IMG/VR virus record: IMGVR_UViG_3300004448_000217
Coordinates: 1 to 43,228 of that record
Reading direction: 5' to 3' (one strand)
Length of the DNA: 43,228 bases
Origin: a virus
Shown: positions 9,520 to 19,293 of the stretch, one piece after another
Layout: the number at the start of each line of letters is the position of its first letter
Position numbering within the stretch: position 1 is the stretch's first letter
The notes under the pieces: model-generated
What the model saw: only the letters and a program-made list of their open reading frames with translations
What the model was told of the DNA's origin: nothing
Databases searched by the model: none
Translations under genes and position numbers: made by a program

Positions 9520-11556
9520 ATGTCATACGGAGGAGGAACTGTAACACAACCAATACTAGGAGGATTTGGAGATTTAGCAACTATGCTTCTTCAAGGTTCT
9601 TCTGAAATAGCTCAGATTAATCTGGAGATAGGTAAAAGAAGAGACCAACAAGCAGCTTCTTTAGCTGAAAGTATCTCTAAGATTACCTCTACTGGGATAA
9701 CTACTCACGATAAACTAATTCAACAAGGGGCTAGAGATGCAGTAAACAGACTAGCTCAGGGCTTTGAAGCTAACAAAAGAGGAGAAATTTCTTTAAGTGA
9801 AGTTTCGGCTATGTCATCTCAATTAGATTCTGAAGTTGGAATTTTGTCTAATATGGCAAAGCTACAAGATGAAAATATTAAAAACATATCCAAGGGAATT
9901 GAAGACGAAGATTTAGATTCAATATCATTTGATTATCAAAACAATTTGTGGTATACTGACCCGAATTTAAAAAACGATGTTTTTGTTTCACCAGCAACAA
10001 ATGCTGACGGAACTATCAAAACAAATCCAGACGGAAGTCCTATGATGGTTAGGAGGCCGTCTATGGAAGGTCTTCAGACTCAAAGGATAAATGGAGTATT
10101 AAGTGTTGTAAAAATAAAAGAAGTACCCTTGAGAGATGAAAATGGTAATCCTCAGTTTGACCCAAACACGGGAGCCCCTTTAACTACAAATAAGACATTT
10201 TCTCAACCTTTAACGGAATTTTTAAATCCTTCACTTAAAAAAGTAAGCCGATACGACTTAGTAGACGATGTTAAGGGGTTTCAATCTATTACAGGCGATA
10301 GATTTCGTTATGTAGATAAAAACACAGGGCAGATTACAAATATGCCTTACAGCCAGCTTGGGTCTACTGCTAACGGAACGATAATTCAAGGGTATACTAT
10401 TGAGCCAGAAAATTTTCCAGACATGATTAGACAGGTGGAAAATTATATTGGTAGCCCAAAAGACGACGAGGTTATATCTATACTTCATAGCTACATGAAG
10501 GCTAGAGCTGATTGGCAGCCAGATTATGGTATCCCAAGGACTGCTGCTGAGGTAAATGATTCTAACCTGATGGAAATTGTTGTTGGTGGTCAAAAAACAA
10601 TTCTTCCAAAGTATTATGATATGAATGGAGATTCTTTGACCTTTACTTCAGACCCTTTAGATTTACAAACAGACGGGTCTGGTAAGATAATGGTGACTGA
10701 AGAGCAAAGAGAGTTAGCTAAGGCATTTAAAAGAGACCATATGCTTAAATCCTTTAACGTTGAATACAAAGACTACAAGGAGTATATAGATGGTAAAAAA
10801 TCATCTTCAAGAATCCCACCTACAGTTTCTTACAACCAAGCTGTTTACTCTAAATCTACGGCTAATGGGATAAATAATTCAAATGCACTTGATTCAGATT
10901 ATTTATCTAATAGGTTAGGTATAGCTGTGATAGGAAGAGATGAGTTTTCATCTGGAAGCTCTTCGTCAGCAAACGATACAAGGAGTGCGATTGCTACGCA
11001 TAATAATGGTCAATTAATCAGCACAGCTCAGTTGGCGGCATCAACTGGTCAAGTTAAAAATTTATATGACAGAAGAAATGATGTCGTTGGAGGGTTTTCT
11101 ATAGTTTACGCATCAACACCAACAAAAAGTTCAGATGACGTAAGGACTAAAATAATGCAAGACCTAAAAGGTACAACAGCTTCTGGAGGTAAACTTACAT
11201 CTGTACAAAACATTTTATTTATGGACCAAGGTGTTGTTGATGGGAAAAACGCTGCAGCTCAAGTTTTGATTGAGGGTACTATAGATTTAGCATCAACAGC
11301 AACCTCTACAACAAACGCTTCTGGAGCTAGCACGGGTTCTATGGCTCAAAAACAGTCGATATCTGTATCTGATTTTTATGTGGTTGACGCTAATGAATTA
11401 CCAAGTTTATATAGAAAATTATGGGACCAAGGTAAAGGGCCTAAGTCTTTTAGACGTATATTGGAAGGAAAAGGATTTAATGTAGATGGTAATTTTAACG
11501 GAGCCTCAAACCAATGGCTTAAAGCATTTGAAGCTTACACTGAAGAAATGAATTAA
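9520..11556 (+). CDS. Middle-sized internal virion protein (678 aa)
   Basis: The N-terminal 140 residues are helical with a Gly-rich start (GGGTVTQPILGGFGDLATML) and long amphipathic helices (INLEIGKRRDQQAASLAESI). The rest is mixed. Residues 480-590 are Ser/Thr/Ala-rich (STATSTTNASGASTGSM). No enzyme motif is visible. It lies 6 bases after the 187-aa gene and 2 bases before the 2176-aa gene, giving the small, middle and large internal virion protein order known for T7-like and related podoviruses. The assignment rests on that order and on composition. A tail-associated scaffold is an alternative. Confidence 0.65.
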   Translation: MSYGGGTVTQPILGGFGDLATMLLQGSSEIAQINLEIGKRRDQQAASLAESISKITSTGITTHDKLIQQGARDAVNRLAQGFEANKRGEISLSEVSAMSSQLDSEVGILSNMAKLQDENIKNISKGIEDEDLDSISFDYQNNLWYTDPNLKNDVFVSPATNADGTIKTNPDGSPMMVRRPSMEGLQTQRINGVLSVVKIKEVPLRDENGNPQFDPNTGAPLTTNKTFSQPLTEFLNPSLKKVSRYDLVDDVKGFQSITGDRFRYVDKNTGQITNMPYSQLGSTANGTIIQGYTIEPENFPDMIRQVENYIGSPKDDEVISILHSYMKARADWQPDYGIPRTAAEVNDSNLMEIVVGGQKTILPKYYDMNGDSLTFTSDPLDLQTDGSGKIMVTEEQRELAKAFKRDHMLKSFNVEYKDYKEYIDGKKSSSRIPPTVSYNQAVYSKSTANGINNSNALDSDYLSNRLGIAVIGRDEFSSGSSSSANDTRSAIATHNNGQLISTAQLAASTGQVKNLYDRRNDVVGGFSIVYASTPTKSSDDVRTKIMQDLKGTTASGGKLTSVQNILFMDQGVVDGKNAAAQVLIEGTIDLASTATSTTNASGASTGSMAQKQSISVSDFYVVDANELPSLYRKLWDQGKGPKSFRRILEGKGFNVDGNFNGASNQWLKAFEAYTEEMN

Positions 11557-11558
11557 TT

Positions 11559-14500
11559 ATGATTGTGAACACAGAAAATCAAGTTGAAGGATTAGCTCCT
11601 GAAGAATTAAGTAAAGACATAGCTGTTACTGAAGACGCAAATGATGCTCAAGAGACTTCTACTACCGATGTATCAGTAGACCTAGACCCACCTGTTAACA
11701 AGGAAAAGGTTTATTCTTATCTAGTTTCTCTTTATGACAACGCTGGTAAAAAATATAACGAGCAAAAGCTTAGACAAATATCTTCTACTTCAGACGTTAG
11801 ATACTGGGTTAATTGGGCTCATGAAAAAACTGGACAGAAAGCTTTAGATGACAATAGTTGGAAAAAACTATCATCTACTTGGGTAGACCAAGTAAAGGTT
11901 GAAAAAAAAAATCAAGTTCAGACTTTAAAAAACTCACTTCAGGAAAATGCAATTGTTCCAACGGTAGGAGATACGGATTCTCAATCCATCTTGGAAACTA
12001 CTCCTTTAACATCGGGTTCTCAAGAGCCGACTAGCTTATCGGATATACCTCAGCCAAGAGTTACTGAATACTACACAGAGCAACTAGACGAGAATAATAG
12101 CATACTTCCAGTAATAAAGCAACTCCCTAGAGATTTACTTACTATGGGTGAAGGAGATGCTGCATTAGCTTTCAATGATGTTTTAGGTGATTTTGGGTAT
12201 AATGCTATGGAGACTGAAGCTGGCTCTAATAGCTTAAAAGTTTCAAGACCAGACGGAAGCATATTTGAAATCAACTTGATGTCTGACTTAGGAGATGTTG
12301 TGTATGGAGCTGTAAGGAGCGACGATTATAATCAATCACTAAACTTAAAGCATAATAAATTTGTAATGGATTTAGCTCTTGGAAAGCAAAACCTTGTTCA
12401 GGTTATGTCAGACCAGTTAGATAGTAATCCATTCGGAATTAATGAAGGAATGCGTCTTTTCACAAGGCAAATGAATAAGCCAGAAGAATCAGATTTATCT
12501 TTTCTTTCTAAAGCGCTTACTGGCCAGGAAAATTCTACTTTATTTAACACAGGGGGTACATTTAACCCAGAATTATTTATGACTGCTTTACAGCAGCTTA
12601 AAGGTAATATATCGCCTGCGTATAATGATATAATTAATCAAGAAGCTGATTACCAGAGAGAGGTAAGAATGTCTACGTTATCAAGCGTAAAAACAGATAA
12701 TCTTGTTTTACCAGAGAACCCACAGACATCTTTATCTGAACAAGAAATTGCAAGCAACAACAGAGTTAAATCGACTTACCGAAAGATAGATGAAATAATA
12801 AAAAAATACGAAACATCAAAAAGAAATACATCTAAACTATTAGGTAAGGCTCTAAAACGAAGTGCTGCCCTAGGTCAGGTTGATTTGCATGATGAAGAAA
12901 TTGTAGGTGGTTTAGTAAATAGCGGACTTGATATGCTGGATATGCCACTTCCTTCATTAATGATAAATGATAAACAAGCATCATTTCAAGACGTATATGA
13001 TTTAATATCAACTCCAAAAACCCTTGGATACATACAAAGAGGTGACATAAAAGTTTCAATAGATGATACTGTAGACGTCGGTCTTTTTAATGAATTGGTT
13101 GGTAAATTAAAAACAACTCAAGAAAGAAACACTGCTTTTTTAGACGAGGGTAATCCAAGACTTAACTCTTTTTTAAGGGGACTAGTTGATGTTCCTCAAG
13201 GAATATATGCCCACACATTAGACATACTCAATAATTTTGGAGTGGGTATTTCTGATGCTTTTGTTGGCTTAGGAATGAGTAGAGAAGCTGCTGACTTTGC
13301 AGTATTTGGAGAGATGGGTGTGGTTGTAGGAGGCTCAAAATTTAGCCCTCCATCGGTTATATCAAAATTATCTTTACCATCTAAAAAAGATGTTGAAGAC
13401 GCTATGGCATTACTGCCTGAATACAGTGGCTCTATATCAGACTCAAGAGGTATGGGTGAGTTTTTGTCATATGGAATGCAAGGGTTTACGGCTTCAGTAC
13501 CGTATATAGGTGCTTTTATCGCCAACCCTTCTGTAGGATTAGGTGTTACTTTTGGCAGCACTTACGGCGGTAGTATTGAAGAAGTTAGGGATGCTAAGGA
13601 CGCTGCTAAACAAGCACAGGTTTCTGGAGCTATTTTGACAGAAAAAGAAAAAGGCTTACTTGGAATGTCTAACAACGAGGCTAGAGCATATGCTTTTTCC
13701 AAAGCAGGAATGGAAACAGCTATAACAGCTGCTTTTACTGGAAGATACTTTAAGCAATTAAAACTTGCAAACGGATTCAAAAATATTCCAAAAACACAAG
13801 AATCTGCTCAACAATTAGCAGACGCTTTTGCAAGACAAAATAGAAAGGGGTTAATAGCTGCTTTTTCAAAATACACAGGCCTAGATGGTAGGGTTATCGC
13901 TAGTGAAATCCCAGAAGAACAATTTATAGCATATACGGGGTATCTTACTCAAGTTGCTTTTGGATTGGAAGAATATGATTCCAAAAAAGCAATTAAATTA
14001 GCTAAGGACGCTGGGTTAAATTCTTTATTTAGCAGTTCAGCTATGTCGGTTGGCGGTAAATTAATTACTCCAAACGCTAATGAAATTGCAAATAAAACTA
14101 TAAACAGGAAAATAACTCTTGACGGAGAAATGGATGCTGTTAAAGACAAGCTTGAAGCTGACTTTATTATTTCAAATCTGGAAACTTCTGGAATAAACAA
14201 AAACACAGCAAAATTCAAGGCCGCATTACAGATGCAACAAGATGCAGATAATCGAATACTGAACATTCAAAAAAGAAAAGAGGAGTTAGTTGAGCAGATG
14301 AGTGTTAGCGACAAAAAAAACTTCTTACAAGGTATCGCAGATTTAGAAGGTTTTCAGGCGACGATGGAAGAAGGTGGAAAGCCAGAAGAAATAAACTCAA
14401 CTCAAAAGCTTATTGATGAAAAGAAAGCTGAAATGAGAAAGCTTCTTACGAAATATCCAAGCGAGCTTAGCTATTATTTCTTGCCAAAAGATACGCAAAC

Positions 14501-17500
14501 ACAACTCATAGACAGGGCCCTTACAGAGCTTTCAGAAGAAGCTGGTCCAGAAGAAACCTTTAGTCTTACAAGCGAAGATTCAAAGGTTATTGAGCGAGCA
14601 TCACAGATATATAAGGAGGATGTTCTAGAGCGAATGGTAGAGCCAGAGGAGAATGTGGATGTTTCTGGATATTTTAACAACGTATCTGATTATTACGCAG
14701 AAACGACACAGCCAGAAGAAGCTGATTTTGATGTAGATGCAGCAATATTAGAAATAGAACAAAAAGCAACTACAGAAAAACCACCTACACAAACTGAACT
14801 AGACTTAGAGCAAACAGATGCACAGCAAATTGAAGGCGACCCTTCTTCAGACATGCAAAAAGAAGACGATTCTAGCGTCTTAGAGCAAGAGGATAAGGAT
14901 AGAACAAACAATATCATATCTAGGATAAAGAGTTTAAACTTATCAAAAGGTCTTTATAATTCTTTAGATAAAAGACAGAAAAAGATACTTTCGGGATTTC
15001 TTACAGATGTTCAAAATGGTAAAAGACCAAAATATGCTAGACTAGAAACTATTTTAGATGCTCAAGAGACAATAAACGACTTAAAAGTTTTAAATAATAA
15101 TAGCCCAATAAGCATTTTAGACAATCCAAATGCAGGTCTTTTAAACGATAAAAAGCCAATTGATTTTGTAAAAGACTTATATCCATACCTTAATAATTTA
15201 GGTAGAAAAATAATGATGGGAGGAACAAAGTTAAATCCCAAAAACTTAATGACTTCTGACATATTTTTAGGTGCTATATTTAGAAATACTAGTAAGGGGA
15301 AGCCTTTTATAGACTTGGTTTCTTCTGCTAATAGAGGTGTAGCTACATCTATAAACTCATCTCAGGAATTTATTAATCAAGATTCTAGTTTATTTATTAA
15401 TGAAATAAAGGCATACAACAAAGCAAACCCAAAGAGTAGGATTTCAACAGACTTAAGAAACTTAGAAACTTCTTATGAAATGCAAGTTCTTGCTCATTTA
15501 AGAAGAAGGTCTGGGGAAACAGACCAAACAACAGGTCTCGATACGGAGTTTCAAAGACAAAAAGCCAGTTTATTAAAAGAACTTGAGCTAAGAAAGCAAG
15601 AGTATGAAAAAGATAAGTCAGACTCAACGAACGAAGTTCTTTACAGACAGCTTGAAGACACTTTAAATCGTCTTGGTGTAACTAGCGCCTTGTCATATGA
15701 AGATGTAACTAAAAACGCTAAAGACCCAATAGTAAACGCTTTAAATAGATTGTCTGATAGATTTCCACATGCAGAAGCTAAAAAAAGAAAGCAAGATTAT
15801 GATGGACAGGATACTTATTTCGTAGATGGGACCTACGTCCCTAGTTTTAGAAGAGGGGATGACGGAAATGACAGGTCGGACGGCAGCAATAAAGGGGGCT
15901 CGTCAAACTACGGGACTATAGCTGGTGTATTTCAAGATATCGTAATGGATGATACTCTTGAAAACTCTAGACTGTCTTTTGGAAATTATTTCGAAAGAGC
16001 ATACCAACAAATGCAAGGCTCTTTTATAGATATGAACTCTAGAAGCGACTTTGAGCAGATAGATATGATTGTGAACTCTTCTGACTTTGAGGGTCTTTTC
16101 AAGAATCCGAAGGAGTATGAGATGGTTAAAAAGTATTTTGGCTCAAGAATGGAGGTTTTCAACTTTATGATAAGTCAAGGTCAAAATGTAAATACTGATT
16201 TCGGCAGTATGAATAACGTTTTTTCAACTTACAAAAAAGCTGGAGCTGCGTTTTATTCTACTATTTCTGCGATAGGACTTGCAAGACTCAATCAACCAGC
16301 ATCTCAGTTTTACAGTGCAACTTCTGGAACAATACCCATGTTAACAGATGCAAGGGCAAAAAACCACTTACAATTAGCTAATGCAAGGTTTTTATACTCG
16401 ATGGCTGGTGTCGGAAACGGTCAAAAAACTGCAAAATATGCGCAATGGGCTAACAATCTTATTGGAGGTGGTCATCTTACGAACATATATAAGCAATCTA
16501 GAACAGGATTGCGTAACGCTTTGAAGGCTGAATTTGCTATAGGAGACAAAACAAAACTACCACTTGATTACTATGTAAGTAAATTTAATCTAGATAGTAG
16601 TATTTTTTCAGATGAAATGAGAGGCATGAAGTACACTGTGGATTCGTTTTTAGACACAGTTACTAAAAGTTCAGAATTATCTCTTGAGTTCTTTTTAGCT
16701 AATGCAGATAGAGCTGCTGCAAACTCCGCTTTTGAGTCTCATTATCTTCAAAACAGAATAGACCAAGGAGCGGTAATTCCTAAAGATATGGGTGCTTGGT
16801 GGGCAAAAGAAAACGAAAACCCAAACAAAGAGGCTATAGAATATGCAGATAGAAGAATAGCAGAAACAATGAGGCAAACAGAACCAACTTCTGAGGCTGA
16901 ATTTTATGCTGTAAACGCTAGTGATAACACTAAATTTGCTCAAAGAACCATTTTCCCTTGGGGTAAATTTATGTTAAATGCAAAAGCAAACTTTGCAAAT
17001 CAATATGCTAGAAGTACAGATAAGACACTCCCAGAAGTCCAAAGAGAAGAGGCTAGAAGAAGAATGCAGGGTATTGTTAATGAAGTGTCTGTGTTTAACG
17101 GTATAAAGCTGACTACAAATGGAGTTACCACAATGGGAATTATTGGTGGTATCGTTAGTTTATTAGGTACTGATGAAGATGATATAAAAAGATATGAAGG
17201 TGGAATGACAAAACTCATATCTGATGCATTAAATATAGAGGATGCTGATTACGCAGAAAGCTTATCAGATATGCCTAGAGCTCAAAGAGAAACTCTTGAA
17301 GGATTTAGAAACTCTATGAGAGAATCTACAAGTGGCCTTGACAATACCTTACTGGAGATATACAAGCACTCAATGGAATATGAAAATAAGTTTGAGATAT
17401 CAAATAACTATAGTGTTCTTGTTCAAACAGCTTTTGATGTACTTCAAAACTCATCGCCTATTCCAGCTCCAGAGCCTTTGTATGATTTAGCTTACATGGC

Positions 17501-18089
17501 AATGAATGAAATGTATGGAGATGAAATAATTCCAGAATACATTTCTGCTGATTTAGAGCGAATGGGTACAGATAGTGACGAGGTTGCTTTACTTGTAAAA
17601 GAAAACCTAGGTATGTATGGCGTTGCATTTGAGCAGTATGACAAATGGAGAAAAGCTAGAATACTTTACAATGAAGGTGCTTTTAGAAAAGGAAAGTCAG
17701 GAGTGGGTAGCGGAGAAATAATAGAGTATATAGCTGCAGATACACCAGCCCTACAGGAAAAGCTAGATAAAACAATTAAGTTTATGTACCACGCTAGAAC
17801 TATGAACCTGGTTCTTCCTGGACCAAAAGGAGACATGAACAAGCTTTTAAATAAGCTAGAGCGACAAATAGAGCAAAACTATACGAGGTCAGCTCCTTCT
17901 ATTAAGGGAATAAATAACGAATTCTTTAAAGCTTATTTAGACTTTAGAGTAAATGAACAAGGAATCACTGTTGATAAGCTAAAAATAGCTAAATGGTGGG
18001 AAAAAGAGCAGAAAAACATGAATGGTGCAGCTAGAAAGCATGCAATAGAAAAAATAGAAGAAATAAGAAAAGCTTCTCTATCTAATTAG
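11559..18089 (+). CDS. Large internal virion protein (2176 aa)
   Basis: This is the largest gene in the window. An acidic, low-complexity N-terminus (residues 1-150) is followed by helical domains. A hydrophobic Gly-rich zone lies at about 560-680 (GVGISDAFVGLGM, YIGAFIANPSVGLGVTFGST). A Glu/Gln-rich linker spans about 990-1130, and the C-terminal half is long and helical, with a segment (RTIFPWGKFMLNAKANFANQ) of the kind seen in large ejected virion proteins. I looked for the DxDGD-type catalytic motif of crAss-like virion RNA polymerases and for lytic transglycosylase motifs, and saw neither. The stop overlaps the convergent gene at 18086 by 4 bases. The likely role is a DNA-ejection conduit protein. 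Confidence 0.7.
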   Translation: MIVNTENQVEGLAPEELSKDIAVTEDANDAQETSTTDVSVDLDPPVNKEKVYSYLVSLYDNAGKKYNEQKLRQISSTSDVRYWVNWAHEKTGQKALDDNSWKKLSSTWVDQVKVEKKNQVQTLKNSLQENAIVPTVGDTDSQSILETTPLTSGSQEPTSLSDIPQPRVTEYYTEQLDENNSILPVIKQLPRDLLTMGEGDAALAFNDVLGDFGYNAMETEAGSNSLKVSRPDGSIFEINLMSDLGDVVYGAVRSDDYNQSLNLKHNKFVMDLALGKQNLVQVMSDQLDSNPFGINEGMRLFTRQMNKPEESDLSFLSKALTGQENSTLFNTGGTFNPELFMTALQQLKGNISPAYNDIINQEADYQREVRMSTLSSVKTDNLVLPENPQTSLSEQEIASNNRVKSTYRKIDEIIKKYETSKRNTSKLLGKALKRSAALGQVDLHDEEIVGGLVNSGLDMLDMPLPSLMINDKQASFQDVYDLISTPKTLGYIQRGDIKVSIDDTVDVGLFNELVGKLKTTQERNTAFLDEGNPRLNSFLRGLVDVPQGIYAHTLDILNNFGVGISDAFVGLGMSREAADFAVFGEMGVVVGGSKFSPPSVISKLSLPSKKDVEDAMALLPEYSGSISDSRGMGEFLSYGMQGFTASVPYIGAFIANPSVGLGVTFGSTYGGSIEEVRDAKDAAKQAQVSGAILTEKEKGLLGMSNNEARAYAFSKAGMETAITAAFTGRYFKQLKLANGFKNIPKTQESAQQLADAFARQNRKGLIAAFSKYTGLDGRVIASEIPEEQFIAYTGYLTQVAFGLEEYDSKKAIKLAKDAGLNSLFSSSAMSVGGKLITPNANEIANKTINRKITLDGEMDAVKDKLEADFIISNLETSGINKNTAKFKAALQMQQDADNRILNIQKRKEELVEQMSVSDKKNFLQGIADLEGFQATMEEGGKPEEINSTQKLIDEKKAEMRKLLTKYPSELSYYFLPKDTQTQLIDRALTELSEEAGPEETFSLTSEDSKVIERASQIYKEDVLERMVEPEENVDVSGYFNNVSDYYAETTQPEEADFDVDAAILEIEQKATTEKPPTQTELDLEQTDAQQIEGDPSSDMQKEDDSSVLEQEDKDRTNNIISRIKSLNLSKGLYNSLDKRQKKILSGFLTDVQNGKRPKYARLETILDAQETINDLKVLNNNSPISILDNPNAGLLNDKKPIDFVKDLYPYLNNLGRKIMMGGTKLNPKNLMTSDIFLGAIFRNTSKGKPFIDLVSSANRGVATSINSSQEFINQDSSLFINEIKAYNKANPKSRISTDLRNLETSYEMQVLAHLRRRSGETDQTTGLDTEFQRQKASLLKELELRKQEYEKDKSDSTNEVLYRQLEDTLNRLGVTSALSYEDVTKNAKDPIVNALNRLSDRFPHAEAKKRKQDYDGQDTYFVDGTYVPSFRRGDDGNDRSDGSNKGGSSNYGTIAGVFQDIVMDDTLENSRLSFGNYFERAYQQMQGSFIDMNSRSDFEQIDMIVNSSDFEGLFKNPKEYEMVKKYFGSRMEVFNFMISQGQNVNTDFGSMNNVFSTYKKAGAAFYSTISAIGLARLNQPASQFYSATSGTIPMLTDARAKNHLQLANARFLYSMAGVGNGQKTAKYAQWANNLIGGGHLTNIYKQSRTGLRNALKAEFAIGDKTKLPLDYYVSKFNLDSSIFSDEMRGMKYTVDSFLDTVTKSSELSLEFFLANADRAAANSAFESHYLQNRIDQGAVIPKDMGAWWAKENENPNKEAIEYADRRIAETMRQTEPTSEAEFYAVNASDNTKFAQRTIFPWGKFMLNAKANFANQYARSTDKTLPEVQREEARRRMQGIVNEVSVFNGIKLTTNGVTTMGIIGGIVSLLGTDEDDIKRYEGGMTKLISDALNIEDADYAESLSDMPRAQRETLEGFRNSMRESTSGLDNTLLEIYKHSMEYENKFEISNNYSVLVQTAFDVLQNSSPIPAPEPLYDLAYMAMNEMYGDEIIPEYISADLERMGTDSDEVALLVKENLGMYGVAFEQYDKWRKARILYNEGAFRKGKSGVGSGEIIEYIAADTPALQEKLDKTIKFMYHARTMNLVLPGPKGDMNKLLNKLERQIEQNYTRSAPSIKGINNEFFKAYLDFRVNEQGITVDKLKIAKWWEKEQKNMNGAARKHAIEKIEEIRKASLSN

Positions 18090-18538
18090 TAATATTTTTC
18101 TTTTATCAAATTTATAACTTCCTGGCAGTCTTTTTGATTTCTAGGGACAAATAGGTCAGGAGACCAACCTTTCACGTTTAAATGGCGCTTAAATAGCTTC
18201 CAGACCATAGGAAACCTCTCGTTTGGATTACCTTTACACTCGATTATAAATCTAGGAGGGTTTTCTGTGCAAACGAAATCTGGAGTGTATGTTATTGGTA
18301 GTATTTTTTTATTACCTCTGTCGTGAAGGTATTTTTTTGTAGGGGTTTTTTCATAAGAAGAGTGTTCTGAATAAAATCCATCAATGATTGTGAACTTTGT
18401 AGACTCATATCCAAAAGGTATTTTATTGGCTTTAAGAAGTAAATACATATGAGATTCTAGTTTCGATTGAAACTGAATGCCGTCTATGGTGGTTTTTTTA
18501 GACCTGGTTATCTGTCTTCCTTTTTTATATCTACTCAT
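18086..18538 (-). CDS. Small PD-(D/E)XK-type phage endonuclease (DUF1064-like), 150 aa
   Basis: The order of motifs fits a PD-(D/E)XK nuclease of the DUF1064 phage family. First comes DGIQFQSKLESHMYLLLK, with the conserved Ser-Lys-x-Glu helix (residues about 19-36), then TYTPDFV (metal-binding Asp), then FIIECKGN (Glu-x-Lys), and then a basic helix. The protein is about the length of the family. It is the last gene of the leftward block and overlaps the previous - strand gene by 8 bases. Its stop overlaps the stop of the 2176-aa gene by 4 bases. The likely role is resolving branched DNA before packaging or degrading host DNA. The specific substrate is unknown. Confidence 0.75.
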   Translation of the reverse strand: MSRYKKGRQITRSKKTTIDGIQFQSKLESHMYLLLKANKIPFGYESTKFTIIDGFYSEHSSYEKTPTKKYLHDRGNKKILPITYTPDFVCTENPPRFIIECKGNPNERFPMVWKLFKRHLNVKGWSPDLFVPRNQKDCQEVINLIKEKYY

Positions 18539-18977
18539 CTACATCTTCTAAATATATGTAATCATCAAAAAGCATATCATCTAAAGTCTTTACAGCCTTC
18601 ACAACACTTGATGAATACACGTTTATATCTGCATATTCAATACTAATTCCATTATTAGATATTACTGGGACATATTTTTTAATGTTATTTATCCCATTCC
18701 AATAAAGAACTTTATTAAGATTTTGCTCTATTTTATTTTTATGTCTTAGGTATTCCATGGACATTTTATTATTTATGTTGAATTCTTTTGAAATTAAGTA
18801 AACGTAATCATCTTTAATACTGACAATTTCCAAACCACCTCCAGTAAAAACACTTACATAAACAAAGGAGTTTTGCAAATATTCTTCTAAATCTATTTTC
18901 TCTAATGCCTCTTTTACGAAAAACAACTCTTCGTCTGTTAGGTCTTTATTTACAAACAACTTTTTCTTGTAGTCCAT
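18531..18977 (-). CDS. Hypothetical protein (148 aa)
   Basis: The family is not recognised. The ATG at 18977 (MDYKKKLF) is chosen over a TTG two codons upstream. The protein is soluble and acidic. An N-terminal helix (LTDEELFFVKEALEKIDLEE) is followed by beta-type sequence (NSFVYVSVFTGGGLEIVSI) and an acidic C-terminus ending in DVDE. A near-perfect -7 box (TAAATTTG, 18981-18988) touches the start codon, so a leaderless message is possible. It lies right after a bidirectional terminator and overlaps the nuclease gene, so the two probably form one small unit. Confidence 0.7.
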   Translation of the reverse strand: MDYKKKLFVNKDLTDEELFFVKEALEKIDLEEYLQNSFVYVSVFTGGGLEIVSIKDDYVYLISKEFNINNKMSMEYLRHKNKIEQNLNKVLYWNGINNIKKYVPVISNNGISIEYADINVYSSSVVKAVKTLDDMLFDDYIYLEDVDE

Positions 18978-18993
18978 AAACAAATTTAAACAA

Positions 18994-19030
18994 AAAACCC
19001 TAAGCTATTTTGGCAGTCGCTTAGGGTTTT
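18994..19030 (-). terminator. Bidirectional terminator with a 12-bp perfect stem
   Basis: AAAACCCTAAGC (18994-19005) pairs perfectly with GCTTAGGGTTTT (19019-19030) around a 13-base loop, so there are T runs on both strands. On the - strand it ends transcripts from the phosphoesterase side. The + strand copy could stop read-through past 18089. Confidence 0.9.
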
Positions 19031-19120
19031 AAATATGAAAACAAAATAACAAAGAATAAATAAAATTGGTTAGTAAGGTATATTAAAACTAATCTTTGGT
19101 ATATGCAAATATAACTAAAT

Positions 19121-19291
19121 TTATCCAAAAGGACTATCGCCACTTCCGAATTCATAGTTTAAAGTTACCAACAAAAAGTGAAACCTTATTGTACTGTATG
19201 GCTCCTCTTCAGAGGGGTCAAATAATTCAAATCCTAAAACCATGCCTTCGTGAGGCCACCTAAACGTAAAAGAGAGTGTATACCAATCCAT
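19121..19291 (-). CDS. Small hypothetical protein (56 aa)
   Basis: An ATG at 19289-19291 opens a frame (MDWYTLSFTFRWPHEGMVLG ...) that ends with TAA at 19121. It starts 3 bases after the phosphoesterase stop. The predicted beta-rich sequence has an acidic middle (DPSEEEP) and ends GSGDSPFG. The tight spacing and full use of the gap between the phosphoesterase gene and the terminator support a real gene. The family is not recognised. Confidence 0.65.
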   Translation of the reverse strand: MDWYTLSFTFRWPHEGMVLGFELFDPSEEEPYSTIRFHFLLVTLNYEFGSGDSPFG

Positions 19292-19293
19292 AA

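Noticed and set aside
13196-13780. Long antisense frames inside the 2176-aa gene (13196-13561, 13562-13780 on the - strand)
   Set aside because: Composition is typical of the reverse frame of a coding strand (Ser/Pro/Ile-rich), with no start context, no neighbours in the same direction and no recognisable domain.
11559-18089. 2176-aa protein as a crAss-like virion RNA polymerase
   Set aside because: I looked for the DxDGD-type catalytic motif and found none. Composition and gene order fit a large internal virion protein better.
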